Origin: Alphaproteobacteria bacterium | GTDB taxonomy: Bacteria > Pseudomonadota > Alphaproteobacteria > UBA9655 | Length of the DNA stretch: 58,614 bases | Assembly (NCBI GenBank): GCA_019746105.1 | Contig: JAIESK010000013.1 | Coordinates: 1 to 58,614, forward strand | Direction: 5' to 3' | In this document: piece by piece, positions 18,048-28,035 of the stretch | Layout: the number at the start of each line of letters is the position of its first letter | How positions within the stretch are numbered: position 1 is the first letter of the stretch | Made by a program: the position numbers and the translations under genes | Notes under the pieces: model-generated | Told to the model about the DNA's origin: nothing | The model's database searches: none | The model's input: only the letters and a program-made list of their open reading frames with translations

Positions 18048-19718
18048 TTAGAGAACCATATCCTCTTCGGAAATATAGAGATGCTTAACTCCTTTATGAG
18101 GAATGGGATTCTTTTCTGAGACCTCAAATTCTTGTAAGTTATCTTCAATCGATCTAAATAACCCTTTTGTATTGATTTCTTCGTATAGATTTTTAAGGTT
18201 TTGAAACTCTGCTCTTTTATAAAGAAAATTATCTTTTTCATTCCACGAAAACGGTGCCTCAGGTGTTCCTTCTATAAAAAAAATATCAAGGTCTAATCTT
18301 CTTGGTGAATAACCAGGAGGAAAAAGGTAAGCTCTCTTACCAATATGGTAAACAAGATAATCCTCATCCCATTTTAAACCATATTGTCTAAGTCTATCGT
18401 CCCCTATATAAATTTTTGCTACTTTTTGCAAAGCCCATTGACCCAATAAGGCCTCGCAAATAACGCGTGCAGAAACAAGCTTTTTTTCTTTCATATATTC
18501 TTTTTCATAAGTTGTGTCCATAAGCTCCATCTCTGTATACATGATCATACCCTCTTCCGGCACATATGCTTTTTTTAGTTCAGGAAGATGGGGACCATAA
18601 TAGAAACCATAGAAGGGGGGAATGTAATTCGATATTTGAGAACGCCTCAATATTTCTAATTTAGAATAGGCTTTTATAGCCTCAGGAATTATCCTTGGAA
18701 CTGTCTTGGGAACAGACATTCTAATTCTTAAGGCAATGCTCGACCCTGCATCCACTTCATTGCGATCATCTCTCAACGTCACCTTATAAAGAGTGTGCTC
18801 CCCTCCTGCGCCAATGTGTTTAATGTCTTTATAAAATGCTAAAATTTGCTCAGCAGAATAATAGATAAATTTTTCTTTAACCCCATGAATACAATGCTTT
18901 TCTGGCATTGTATGCACTTGACGCATCTGATCCTCTTCCAGAGGTCGAATACAGGTAAGAATTGAATGAAAAGAAGCTGAGAGTTCTCGAGCTTCTGATG
19001 TTAAATTTCTTGAAATTACCCCCGCATGACACATAGTTCCCATAAAAGAAGAAGCAGAAGGTGGTGGAGAAGAAACTACTGAAGGATTTGTAAATCTTTC
19101 AATGCTTGTTTTTGTTCCATTCACATAAGAAGTAAAATATTGAAGGTGATCTTCACTTTGATAGCGCCTTTGCTTAGGAATTACTGCAACGACAGGCAAA
19201 AATGGTGAAGTAAACAGACAAAAAGCAAAAAGAGCATATACCAGTTGTTTTCTATTCCAATACGTACGCTGTTTTGTAATTTGGAACTTCTTTTCAAAAG
19301 ACTGAAGAGAACAATTAATATTGTTTATAAGTGAAGAGTTTTCAGAAGCTATATCATAAATTTGCTCTATTGGTTCGCAAGCCTTTGTCTTTTCACGAAG
19401 ATCTTCAAGTTCCTGCACCCTCTTTTCTAATATCTTCACTTGTTTCATTACATGAAGACCTGTTTGGTAGTGGCGTGATTCTGTTAAATTATGCCTACGC
19501 TTTTTTCCCCAATGTTTTCTATTTGAAGGTAAGAATTGTTTTAATGAAGTGACATGCTGTACTGCTTTGCCTAAAAGAGCTTCTCTTTCCAAACTAAGAT
19601 CTTGAATTGCCTTCTCTATGTCATTTATCGAGGTAGGTTCAGGATCAGCAAAAGTAACTTTTCCCATAACAATTAACAAAAAAAGGAAAGAAAAAAAGAA
19701 ACAAATAAAAAAACGCAT
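18048..19718 (-). CDS. Signal-peptide-bearing protein with possible protein-kinase-like domain
   Basis: MRFFICFFFSFLFLLIVMGKVTFADPEP signal; IGAGGEHTLYKVTLRD, SIALRIRM, MYTEMELMD, RRLDLDIFFIE in kinase-like order. Confidence 0.45.
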   Translation of the reverse strand: MRFFICFFFSFLFLLIVMGKVTFADPEPTSINDIEKAIQDLSLEREALLGKAVQHVTSLKQFLPSNRKHWGKKRRHNLTESRHYQTGLHVMKQVKILEKRVQELEDLREKTKACEPIEQIYDIASENSSLINNINCSLQSFEKKFQITKQRTYWNRKQLVYALFAFCLFTSPFLPVVAVIPKQRRYQSEDHLQYFTSYVNGTKTSIERFTNPSVVSSPPPSASSFMGTMCHAGVISRNLTSEARELSASFHSILTCIRPLEEDQMRQVHTMPEKHCIHGVKEKFIYYSAEQILAFYKDIKHIGAGGEHTLYKVTLRDDRNEVDAGSSIALRIRMSVPKTVPRIIPEAIKAYSKLEILRRSQISNYIPPFYGFYYGPHLPELKKAYVPEEGMIMYTEMELMDTTYEKEYMKEKKLVSARVICEALLGQWALQKVAKIYIGDDRLRQYGLKWDEDYLVYHIGKRAYLFPPGYSPRRLDLDIFFIEGTPEAPFSWNEKDNFLYKRAEFQNLKNLYEEINTKGLFRSIEDNLQEFEVSEKNPIPHKGVKHLYISEEDMVL

Positions 19719-19908
19719 AAAAACCTTTTTGTACTAATGTCATCAAAAATACATTTTAATAAAAAAATAAACCACTTTTCGATACATTTCTCAAGTCAAA
19801 AAAATATTTAGAAACGGTCACCTTATAAATTACAAGACATAGTAAATGCCTGGACGGTTCAGAGAAAAAATGATAAATTTATCCCTAAATAACAGGGAAA
19901 TTAACTTC

Positions 19909-20277
19909 ATGGAAATCAAAACGCTTCTTTATCAAATTTTAGAAACAACTGTAACGCTTATTAATCTTTTTGGTATTATGATTGTTTTTTGGGGATTTGT
20001 TGTTGCGGCAATTGCCTTTATTCGCATGAAGCTTCATCGCCATGCTGTCGTTTATTTTCTCAAAGAAGCCAATGAAATTCGCGCTGTGTTAGGAACTTAT
20101 ATTCTCTTCGGTCTTGAATTTATGATCGCTGGGGATATCATCCACACCTTTCTTAAACCCAGTCAAGAAGATTTGATTGTTTTGGCAACCATCGTTGGCA
20201 TCAGAACAGTCATTAGCTATTTCCTAGGGCGAGAAGTAGATCAAGCTCAGCGAGATGAAAAAAAGAAAAACGTGTAA
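19909..20277 (+). CDS. DUF1622 family membrane protein
   Basis: LGTYILFGLEFMIAGDIIHTFLKPSQEDLIVLATIVGIRTVISYFLGREV; start at MEIKTLL chosen over the listed 19846. Confidence 0.85.
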   Translation: MEIKTLLYQILETTVTLINLFGIMIVFWGFVVAAIAFIRMKLHRHAVVYFLKEANEIRAVLGTYILFGLEFMIAGDIIHTFLKPSQEDLIVLATIVGIRTVISYFLGREVDQAQRDEKKKNV

Positions 20278-20292
20278 AACAGGAGACACAAA

Positions 20293-20757
20293 ATGACGAC
20301 TTATCTTTCCTCAGAAGCTCACCAAAAAGTGGCTCTAGTCCTTAAAGATTATCTCGCGGATGCGACCCTTATTTATTTCAAAACCCATACTTTTCATTGG
20401 AATGTGGAGGGACCTCATTTTTACAGCCTCCACCTCATGTTTGAGAAATTTTATGAAACAATTTGGGAATCCCTAGACGAAATTGCTGAGCGTGTTCGAG
20501 CCCTGGGAGAAAAGACGCCCCCTAATCTTGAAACACTCCTTAAAATGGCCTCCCTTAAAGAATCAATCTCTAACTTGGACGCCCCTAAGATGGTGACAAT
20601 TTTATACGAAGATTATCTATTACTAGCCAAAAAAGCTCATGAAGTGGGATCTATTGCTGAAGACTTTGGCGATCAGGTGACCACGGACATTATGACGGAA
20701 AAAGCCACCTTTTTAGAAAAAGCGGCTTGGATGCTTCAGGCATCTATGACGAAGTAA
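20293..20757 (+). CDS. dps: Dps/ferritin-like DNA starvation protection protein
   Basis: YFKTHTFHWNVEGPHFYSLHLMFEKFYETIWESLDEIAERVRALG. Confidence 0.92.
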   Translation: MTTYLSSEAHQKVALVLKDYLADATLIYFKTHTFHWNVEGPHFYSLHLMFEKFYETIWESLDEIAERVRALGEKTPPNLETLLKMASLKESISNLDAPKMVTILYEDYLLLAKKAHEVGSIAEDFGDQVTTDIMTEKATFLEKAAWMLQASMTK

Positions 20758-21860
20758 TTTTTTGGGCCAAGGTAGCTTCAAGAAAAGCGTCAATATCTCC
20801 TTCAAGAACCCCATGGGCATTGCCCTTTTCCACATGGGTTCTTAAGTCCTTCACCATTTGATAGGGCTGAAGAACATAGGAGCGAATTTGATGACCCCAC
20901 CCAATTTCTGCCTTGTTGGCCTCGGAAGCTTGGGCTGCTTCCTCTCGTTTTTTAAGCTCATGTTCATAAAGCCGTGCTTTTAACATGCTCATGGCTTGAG
21001 CACGATTGCGGTGCTGGGAGCGATCATTTTGACACTGAACAACAATTCCTGTTGGAAGGTGGGTAATACGTATAGCGCTATCGGTTTTATTAACGTGCTG
21101 CCCTCCCGCCCCAGAAGCTCGGTAGGTATCGATCCTTAAGTCCTTATCTTCAACTTGAATATCAATAGCATCATCCACCTCAGGATAAGCCCAAACAGAG
21201 GCAAAACTAGTGTGGCGCCGAGCATTCGCATCAAAAGGAGAAATACGTACCAAGCGATGAATCCCACTTTCTCCCTTAAGCCATCCATAGGGATGATCTG
21301 CTCCTTTTTGAGAGCAGATTTTAAAGGTTGCTGATTTAATACCGGCTTCCTCTCCCGGGCTTTCTTCAATCCATTCAATTTTATAGCCTTTAGTTTCTGC
21401 CCAGCGCGTGTACATGCGGGTCAGCATTAACGCCCAATCTTGAGCTTCTGTACCACCAGCGCCAGCATGAATTTCAATAAAGCAATTATTGGCATCCGCT
21501 TCACCAGAGAGAAGAGTTTCAAGCCTCAAGCGTTGAAGCAGGTGGTAGAGTTTTTCAATATCCTTTTCTCCGGCTTGAAGAATATCGACATCATTTTCAG
21601 CTTCTCCTAGCTCGATGAGCTCTATAGCGTCTTTAAGCTCCTTCTCTGCTTTCAAGATACGTTCAGAAGCAAGAGCAAGTTGATCGCGCTCGCGCATGAT
21701 TTTTTGAGCTCGGTCTGGATCATCCCAAAAGGTAGGATTTAAAACTTCATTTTCCAGGTCTTGCAAACGATTTTGAGCAGCATCCCAGTCAAAGATGCCT
21801 CCTCAGGAGTTCTAAACCCTCCTCAATTTCGTGAACAAAAGCTTCAATTTCTGTGCGCAT
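20744..21860 (-). CDS. prfB: Peptide chain release factor 2 with programmed +1 frameshift
   Basis: RF2 body with GGQ (RASGAGGQHVNKTDSAIR); upstream MRTEIEAFVHEIEEGLELLRRHL-TGA joined to the main frame through CTT-TGA-C. Confidence 0.93.
21789..21803 (-). promoter_or_regulatory. prfB programmed frameshift site
   Basis: AGGAGG-CAT-CTT-TGA-C: internal Shine-Dalgarno 3 nt before CTT-TGA-C, as in E. coli prfB. Confidence 0.93.
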
Positions 21861-21921
21861 TGATGATTACCTTTTAGTTACATTATCGCTTTATCATAAG
21901 GCGCCTAAAGACCACAAGCTT

Positions 21922-23850
21922 TTACTCAATTTTAATGAGAGGTTGATCTAAATTTACTCTCTCTCCTTTTTTGATATAAACCGCTTCAATAATACCATCG
22001 CAGGCCGATTGAAGAACATTCTCCATTTTCATAGCCTCAACGGCAGCAAGAGGTTGACCTGTCTTAATAATCTCTCCTGATTTGACGAAAATATCGATGA
22101 TCAGACCAGACATGGGAGCCTTGATAAGACGGGGAGTTTCAGAGGACTGGGAAGGAGGCATATAGGTAATAAGGTTAGCAATTTGTGATGAAACAACTAA
22201 GGTCTTAGCCGTATATCCACCCCACGATAATTGTGTAAATGGCCCTTTTTTATCGATTTGGAGCGTTATCTTTTCCCCATTAAACGTTCCCTTAAAGAGG
22301 ACTTCCCCAGGTTTCCATTGAGTTTTGATGTGTAATTTGTCAATGAAATAAGTATCTTTTTTTAAGGAAATTGTTACAGGATAGGGCTGTTTATCAATCA
22401 AAACCGTAAAATCAGCTTCGTTTAAATGATGTTGGATCAGAGACATAACGGCCGCCACTCCAATGGGAATTTGGGGATCAGAACTCATTTCTGGTGTAAA
22501 ACCATTCTCATATAGCTCATCAAGAGTAGCTGTATTGAAAGCCGCCTTTTTAAAAAAAGAGGTATGAACTAGGGCTGATAAAAAAGAAATATTTGTAGAA
22601 ACACCGCGAATATAAAATTCATTAAGGGCACTTAGAAGTTTTGAAGATGCCCGCTGTCGATCCGGTTGATGTACACAAAGTTTACCAATCATAGGATCAT
22701 AATAGGGTGAGATCACATCTCCTTCACGAACACCACTATCCACCCGCACTTCTTCTCCATCCATAGAGGGCTCTTTATAGGAAGAGAGATAACCTATAGA
22801 AGGCAGAAACCTTCTTGTCGAATCTTCCGCATAAATCCGGGTTTCAATCGCATGTCCTTTAAAATGGACATCTTTCTGTTGATAACGAAGAGGCTCCTTT
22901 GCTGCTATACGCACCATTTCTTCTACAAGATCAAAACCCGTCACCATCTCAGTTGTAGGATGTTCCACTTGAAGACGGGTATTCATCTCCAGAAAATAAA
23001 AGGTTTTATCGGGGCTGACCACAAACTCAACGGTACCTGCAGAATAATACTGTACTTCTTTGACAAGACGAAGGGCCGCCTCGGTCATTTTCTCACGCAA
23101 AGCTGGAGTTACGAATGGGCTTGGGGCTTCCTCAATGACTTTTTGATGACGCCGTTGAAGAGAGCACTCTCTTTCACCCAGGTGTATAGCATTACCAAAA
23201 GTATCTGCTAAAATTTGAATCTCGATATGTCGTGCATTTACAATATATTTCTCAAGAAAAATACGACTATCTCCAAAGCTTGATTCAGCTTCATTCATAG
23301 CACTTTTAAGCGCCCTTAAAAGGGCATCAGAATTTTTAACAATCCTCATCCCTTTTCCACCACCACCTGCAGCGGCTTTTACCATAAGAGGATAGCCAAT
23401 CTCTGTAGCGATCTTCTGGGCTTCTTGAAGATCCATGAGAGGCGTATCTGTACCAGGAAGACAGGGAACACCCGCAAGGAGAGCTAGTTTTTTAGCTTCA
23501 AGTTTATCGCCCATAGCGGCAATCGCTTCTTGAGAGGGACCAATGAAAACAAGTCCGGCTTGTTGAACAGCCGCAGCAAAGGCAGAGTTTTCAGAAAGGA
23601 ATCCGTAACCGGGGTGAATAGCCTCCGCTCCCATTTCTTTGGCTATCTTTATGAGGAGCTCTCCCTTTAAGTAACTTTCTTGAGCGGGGGCAGGTCCTAA
23701 AAAAAACGCTTCATCTGCCATTTGCACATGAAGCGCTCCCTCATCGGCTTCTGAATAAACGGCAAGAGTCTTGACTTCCATTCGCCTCAGAGTCCGAATA
23801 ATCCGACAAGCAATCTCGCCTCGATTAGCAATGAGAACTTTTTTAAACAC
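21922..23850 (-). CDS. pccA: Acetyl/propionyl-CoA carboxylase biotin-carboxylase/BCCP subunit
   Basis: FKKVLIANRGEIACRIIRTLRR; AAAGGGGKGMR; C-terminal AVEAMKMENVL biotinylation site. Confidence 0.92.
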   Translation of the reverse strand: MFKKVLIANRGEIACRIIRTLRRMEVKTLAVYSEADEGALHVQMADEAFFLGPAPAQESYLKGELLIKIAKEMGAEAIHPGYGFLSENSAFAAAVQQAGLVFIGPSQEAIAAMGDKLEAKKLALLAGVPCLPGTDTPLMDLQEAQKIATEIGYPLMVKAAAGGGGKGMRIVKNSDALLRALKSAMNEAESSFGDSRIFLEKYIVNARHIEIQILADTFGNAIHLGERECSLQRRHQKVIEEAPSPFVTPALREKMTEAALRLVKEVQYYSAGTVEFVVSPDKTFYFLEMNTRLQVEHPTTEMVTGFDLVEEMVRIAAKEPLRYQQKDVHFKGHAIETRIYAEDSTRRFLPSIGYLSSYKEPSMDGEEVRVDSGVREGDVISPYYDPMIGKLCVHQPDRQRASSKLLSALNEFYIRGVSTNISFLSALVHTSFFKKAAFNTATLDELYENGFTPEMSSDPQIPIGVAAVMSLIQHHLNEADFTVLIDKQPYPVTISLKKDTYFIDKLHIKTQWKPGEVLFKGTFNGEKITLQIDKKGPFTQLSWGGYTAKTLVVSSQIANLITYMPPSQSSETPRLIKAPMSGLIIDIFVKSGEIIKTGQPLAAVEAMKMENVLQSACDGIIEAVYIKKGERVNLDQPLIKIE

Positions 23851-23877
23851 TCAAAACCATACCTTAATTATGCAAGA

Positions 23878-24282
23878 TTATGACTTTGTTTTGTCGCTCA
23901 TCTTTTTCTGAGAAGAAGTTGTTTTCTTCTTTTTCATAACAGGTTTTATAGAGATCACCTCGATTTTCGTTTCTGCCGCTTTTGACTTTTTTTCTTCTTT
24001 TGGCTTCTTTTCTTCTTTCATCAGACGACGGACTTCTTGTTCTTCCCATTCAGTCGTTAAAAAAGGAACCATAACGTCAATTTGCGGTAGAAGACCTAAA
24101 GAAAAAGCATGAACGCCAAGACCAATTCCCCAGCCAACGATAACCCAAATTGGCCAGAAGGTCCCACCACCAGAAATGGCCCAAATAAGAACAAGGCCGA
24201 GGTTCACAACAGTATAGATAAGAATATCTGTATAAAAACGACGCAATTTTTTGACATGTAATCGTGCTTGATGTTCATTCAT
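23878..24282 (-). CDS. 2TM-domain membrane protein with lysine-rich C-terminus
   Basis: LRRFYTDILIYTVVNLGLVLIWAISGGGTFWPIWVIVGWGIGLGVHAFSL. Confidence 0.75.
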   Translation of the reverse strand: MNEHQARLHVKKLRRFYTDILIYTVVNLGLVLIWAISGGGTFWPIWVIVGWGIGLGVHAFSLGLLPQIDVMVPFLTTEWEEQEVRRLMKEEKKPKEEKKSKAAETKIEVISIKPVMKKKKTTSSQKKMSDKTKS

Positions 24283-24304
24283 AGTTTTTCTCCCTTATTC
24301 TTTG

Positions 24305-25837
24305 TTATAGAGGTATATTATCATGTTTTTTCCATGGATTTTCAATTATTTTATTTTTCAGCATTTTTAAAGACCGACAAATTCTCATCCGAGTTGTGTG
24401 GGGCAGAATAATATCATCAATGTAGCCTCGACTGGCTGCCACAAAGGGATTTGCAAATTTCTCGCCATATTCTTGTGTATAAGCGTCAATCTTTTCCTTA
24501 TTTTTCAGGTCCTTTTTAAAAAGAATTTCAACAGCCCCTCTAGAGCCCATTACGGCAATTTCTGCAGAAGGCCACGCAAAATTAACGTCCCCCCGTAAAT
24601 GCTTTGAACTCATCACATCATACGCCCCGCCATAAGCTTTGCGCGTTATCACTGTAATTTTTGGCACTGTTGCTTCCGCAAAGGCGAATAATAGTTTAGA
24701 GCCATGCTTGATAATGCCACCCTCTTCTTGGGAAATGCCCGGAAGAAATCCAGGCACATCCACGAAGGTAACTATCGGGATATTAAAACAATCGCAAAAC
24801 CTTACAAATCGTGCGGCTTTTCGAGAGGAATCGATATCAAGACAGCCGGCCAGGACAAGAGGCTGATTAGCAACAAATCCTACCGTCTCTCCAGCCATGC
24901 GGCCAAAACCAATGATAATATTAGCAGCAAAGTCAGGCTGTAATTCATAAAAATCTTCTTCATCCACCACTTTTGTGAGAAGATTCTTCATATTATATCC
25001 TTTCGAAGAATTCATCGGGACAAGACGATCCAAAGAAAGATCCACGCGATCTGGGCTGTCGGAGGTTTCTTTGAAGGGCGGGGGCTCACGATTAGAGAGG
25101 GGCAAAAATTCAAAAAAACGCCGGACTTCGAGAAGCGCTTCAATATCATTTTCAAAGGCAAGGTCGGCAACACCTGATTTTTGTGTATGGGTTACGGCAC
25201 CTCCTAAATCCTCATGACTAACGGTTTCATGAGTGACGGTTTTAACCACATCTGGCCCAGTGACATACATATAAGAGGAATGTTTCACCATAAAAATAAA
25301 ATCAGTCATTGCAGGCGAGTAAACGGCACCTCCCGCACAGGGCCCCATAATGACTGAAATTTGAGGAATCACGCCGGACGCGAGAACATTACGTTGAAAA
25401 ATCGTGGCATATCCTGCCAAAGATTCAACACCTTCTTGAATGCGGGCACCCCCTGAATCATTCAGTCCGATGACAGGCGCGCCCACCTGAAGGGCCTTAT
25501 CCATAATCTTGGCAATTTTTTCTGCGTGGGTTTCGCTTAAGCTGCCTCCAAATACAGTAAAGTCTTGAGAAAAAACAAAAACCTGACGTCCTTGGATGGT
25601 TCCGTAACCTGTCACTACCCCATCTCCAGGAATTTTATTATCTTCCATTTGGAAATCATGACAGCGATGCTCAACAAACATATCCCATTCTTCAAAAGAA
25701 TAGGGATCGAGCAAAACTTCCAGACGCTCTCGAGCCGTCAGCTTTCCCTTGTGATGATGGGCTTCAATACGCTTTTCCCCCCCACCTTGTAAGGCTGCTT
25801 GGCGAAGAGCTTCAAGTTTTTTAAGAATATGTTCCAT
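24305..25837 (-). CDS. pccB: Propionyl-CoA carboxylase carboxyltransferase (beta) subunit
   Basis: [80 protein letters not shown]. Confidence 0.94.
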   Translation of the reverse strand: MEHILKKLEALRQAALQGGGEKRIEAHHHKGKLTARERLEVLLDPYSFEEWDMFVEHRCHDFQMEDNKIPGDGVVTGYGTIQGRQVFVFSQDFTVFGGSLSETHAEKIAKIMDKALQVGAPVIGLNDSGGARIQEGVESLAGYATIFQRNVLASGVIPQISVIMGPCAGGAVYSPAMTDFIFMVKHSSYMYVTGPDVVKTVTHETVSHEDLGGAVTHTQKSGVADLAFENDIEALLEVRRFFEFLPLSNREPPPFKETSDSPDRVDLSLDRLVPMNSSKGYNMKNLLTKVVDEEDFYELQPDFAANIIIGFGRMAGETVGFVANQPLVLAGCLDIDSSRKAARFVRFCDCFNIPIVTFVDVPGFLPGISQEEGGIIKHGSKLLFAFAEATVPKITVITRKAYGGAYDVMSSKHLRGDVNFAWPSAEIAVMGSRGAVEILFKKDLKNKEKIDAYTQEYGEKFANPFVAASRGYIDDIILPHTTRMRICRSLKMLKNKIIENPWKKHDNIPL

Positions 25838-25903
25838 CCCAGCTCCCTTATCTTGTTATATTACAAGAAAAAAATAGTACAACCAAGGGTAAACTCTTCT
25901 CGT

Positions 25904-26656
25904 TTAGCTAGCTTTCTTTTGGATTTTTCCTTCACCATCTGTGAGGCTTTTAATAATTCCCCGTAAGGTACGCACTTCTTGTTCCGTCAAGAGAGCTCGC
26001 TGAAAAGTATTGCGAATATTGCGTAACATAATCGCACGCTTTTTTGGATGACGCAGGAAGCCTGTTCGATCAAGTTCTTCCTCAAGATGGTTAAAAAGTC
26101 TCCCCAAATCTTCACGCGTAGCGAGGCGCGTTCGTCCCGTCCTAAAAAATTCAAAGGGGGAAGAAGCGGTTTGGGCAAACCATTCATGAGCGATGATAAC
26201 CACAGCATGAGCAAGATTAAGGGAAGAAAAGTCATCGCTTGTGGGGATTCTAATAAGGGCTTCACAAAGAGAAATATCTTCATTACGAAGGCCACACCGT
26301 TCTCCTCCAAATAAAATACCTACCTTTTGGCCTTGCCTGGCCGTTAAAGTCAGGTGCTGAAGGGCAAGGTTGGGAGTATAAATAGACTTAATCATATCTG
26401 GCGTTCGATTTGAGGTCGCAAAGATACGATTTAAATCTCCAATCGCCTCTAAGGTAGAAGCGTAGATTTTTGCATTTTCAAGGATTTTATCAGCACCGGC
26501 AGCTGAAGGAAGGGCTTCAGGATTAGGCCATCCATCGCGGGGATTTACAATTCTTAACTCTGTAAGACCAAAATTTAACATCGCTCGTGCAACAGCACCT
26601 ATATTTTGGCCGAGCTGAGGCTCGACAAGTATCACCGTTAATGTATTTTCGTCCAC
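25904..26656 (-). CDS. trmJ: SPOUT tRNA/rRNA methyltransferase, TrmJ-like
   Basis: VILVEPQLGQNIGAVARAMLNFGLTELRIVNPRDGWPN; ILFGGERCGLRNEDI; LNLAHAVVI. Confidence 0.9.
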   Translation of the reverse strand: MDENTLTVILVEPQLGQNIGAVARAMLNFGLTELRIVNPRDGWPNPEALPSAAGADKILENAKIYASTLEAIGDLNRIFATSNRTPDMIKSIYTPNLALQHLTLTARQGQKVGILFGGERCGLRNEDISLCEALIRIPTSDDFSSLNLAHAVVIIAHEWFAQTASSPFEFFRTGRTRLATREDLGRLFNHLEEELDRTGFLRHPKKRAIMLRNIRNTFQRALLTEQEVRTLRGIIKSLTDGEGKIQKKAS

Positions 26657-26668
26657 AAACCCTCAAAA

Positions 26669-28033
26669 TTATTGTTGTCTCCAAAGCGTTCCCTGAGGCG
26701 TATCCTCGAGATGAATTCCTGATTTTAAAAGTTCATCCCGTATGTGATCGGCTTCAAGGAATTTTTTTTGTTTTCTTGCTTCTTTACGCGCCTCAATAAG
26801 CTCCAGAATTTTATTTTCGTCAATCCCTGTTTTCCCTTTAAACCAAAATTCAGGATCTTGTTGAAGGAGCCCCAGCCATTCACCACTGGCTTTGAGAGTT
26901 GCTGCTAACTGATTTTTTTCTTCTTCACTTGAAGATTTATGAAGGCGCGAGACCAGATCATGAAGGGCTGAAAGAGCAAGAGGTGTATTTAAATCATCTT
27001 CAAGAGCTGCTTTTACGGATTCACATGGAGTTGGTTTTTCTTGGGAAAGATCTCTCCCTCTTAAAGCATTATAAAAACGATCCAGGCTTTGGCGACATTG
27101 CACCACAATCTGTTCATTCCAATCTAAGGGTTGACGATAGTGAGAAGAGAGTAAAACAAGACGAATGACTTCTCCGGGAAGTTTTTCAAGAAGCTGATGA
27201 ACTGTTATAAAGTTCCCAAGGGATTTTGACATCTTTTCACCATTTACCGTCAACATCCCATTATGCAACCAAACCTGCGCAAAGGTTTTTGGGCCGTAGC
27301 AGGCTTGGCTTTGGGCAATCTCATTTTCATGGTGGGGAAAAATAAGGTCTTGCCCTCCCCCATGAACATCAAAGGTTTCCCCTAAATATTTTGAGGACAT
27401 GGCAGAACACTCTATATGCCAGCCGGGCCTCCCATATCCCCAGGGACTTTCCCATCCGGGAATCCCCGCCTCAGATGGCTTCCATAGGATAAAATCCTCA
27501 GGATCCCGTTTATAGGGGGCTACCTCAACCCGCGCCCCTGCAATCATTTCATCATGTTGGCAACGGGAGAGTTGTCCGTAGTCAGGAAAACTTTTTACCG
27601 AGAAAAGAACATGGCCATCCTTTTCATAGGCATGCTCTTTCTCAATAAGGGTTTGAATGATCTCTATCATTTCACTTACATGAGCGGTAGCATGGGGTTC
27701 AATGGTGGGAGGAATATTTCCAATGGCTTTCATATCATCTTGAAAATGCTCGGTTGTTCTTTGAGTGAGAAGAGAAATATCCTCATTGTTTTTTTGAGCC
27801 GCAATAATGATTCTATCATCGATGTCGGTGATATTTCGAGCATAAGTGACTTTAGGATAAAGATGTCTTAAGAGGCGATTCAAAACGTCAAACACCACAT
27901 AAGGACGGCCATTGCCAATATGGGCAAAATCATAGACAGTGGGACCACACACATAAAGACGAACATGATCTGGAGTTAAGGGAACAAATGGTTCTTTTTG
28001 TCGCGTGAGAGTATTATGTAATATAAGGGGCAT
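26669..28033 (-). CDS. cysS: Cysteinyl-tRNA synthetase
   Basis: YVCGPTVYDFAHIGNGRPYVVFDVLNR; GEKMSKSLGNF. Confidence 0.96.
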   Translation of the reverse strand: MPLILHNTLTRQKEPFVPLTPDHVRLYVCGPTVYDFAHIGNGRPYVVFDVLNRLLRHLYPKVTYARNITDIDDRIIIAAQKNNEDISLLTQRTTEHFQDDMKAIGNIPPTIEPHATAHVSEMIEIIQTLIEKEHAYEKDGHVLFSVKSFPDYGQLSRCQHDEMIAGARVEVAPYKRDPEDFILWKPSEAGIPGWESPWGYGRPGWHIECSAMSSKYLGETFDVHGGGQDLIFPHHENEIAQSQACYGPKTFAQVWLHNGMLTVNGEKMSKSLGNFITVHQLLEKLPGEVIRLVLLSSHYRQPLDWNEQIVVQCRQSLDRFYNALRGRDLSQEKPTPCESVKAALEDDLNTPLALSALHDLVSRLHKSSSEEEKNQLAATLKASGEWLGLLQQDPEFWFKGKTGIDENKILELIEARKEARKQKKFLEADHIRDELLKSGIHLEDTPQGTLWRQQ

Positions 28034-28035
28034 TT

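Noticed and set aside
24398-25792. Plus-strand ORFs within pccB
   Set aside because: Antisense to a strongly conserved coding gene with no recognisable domain.
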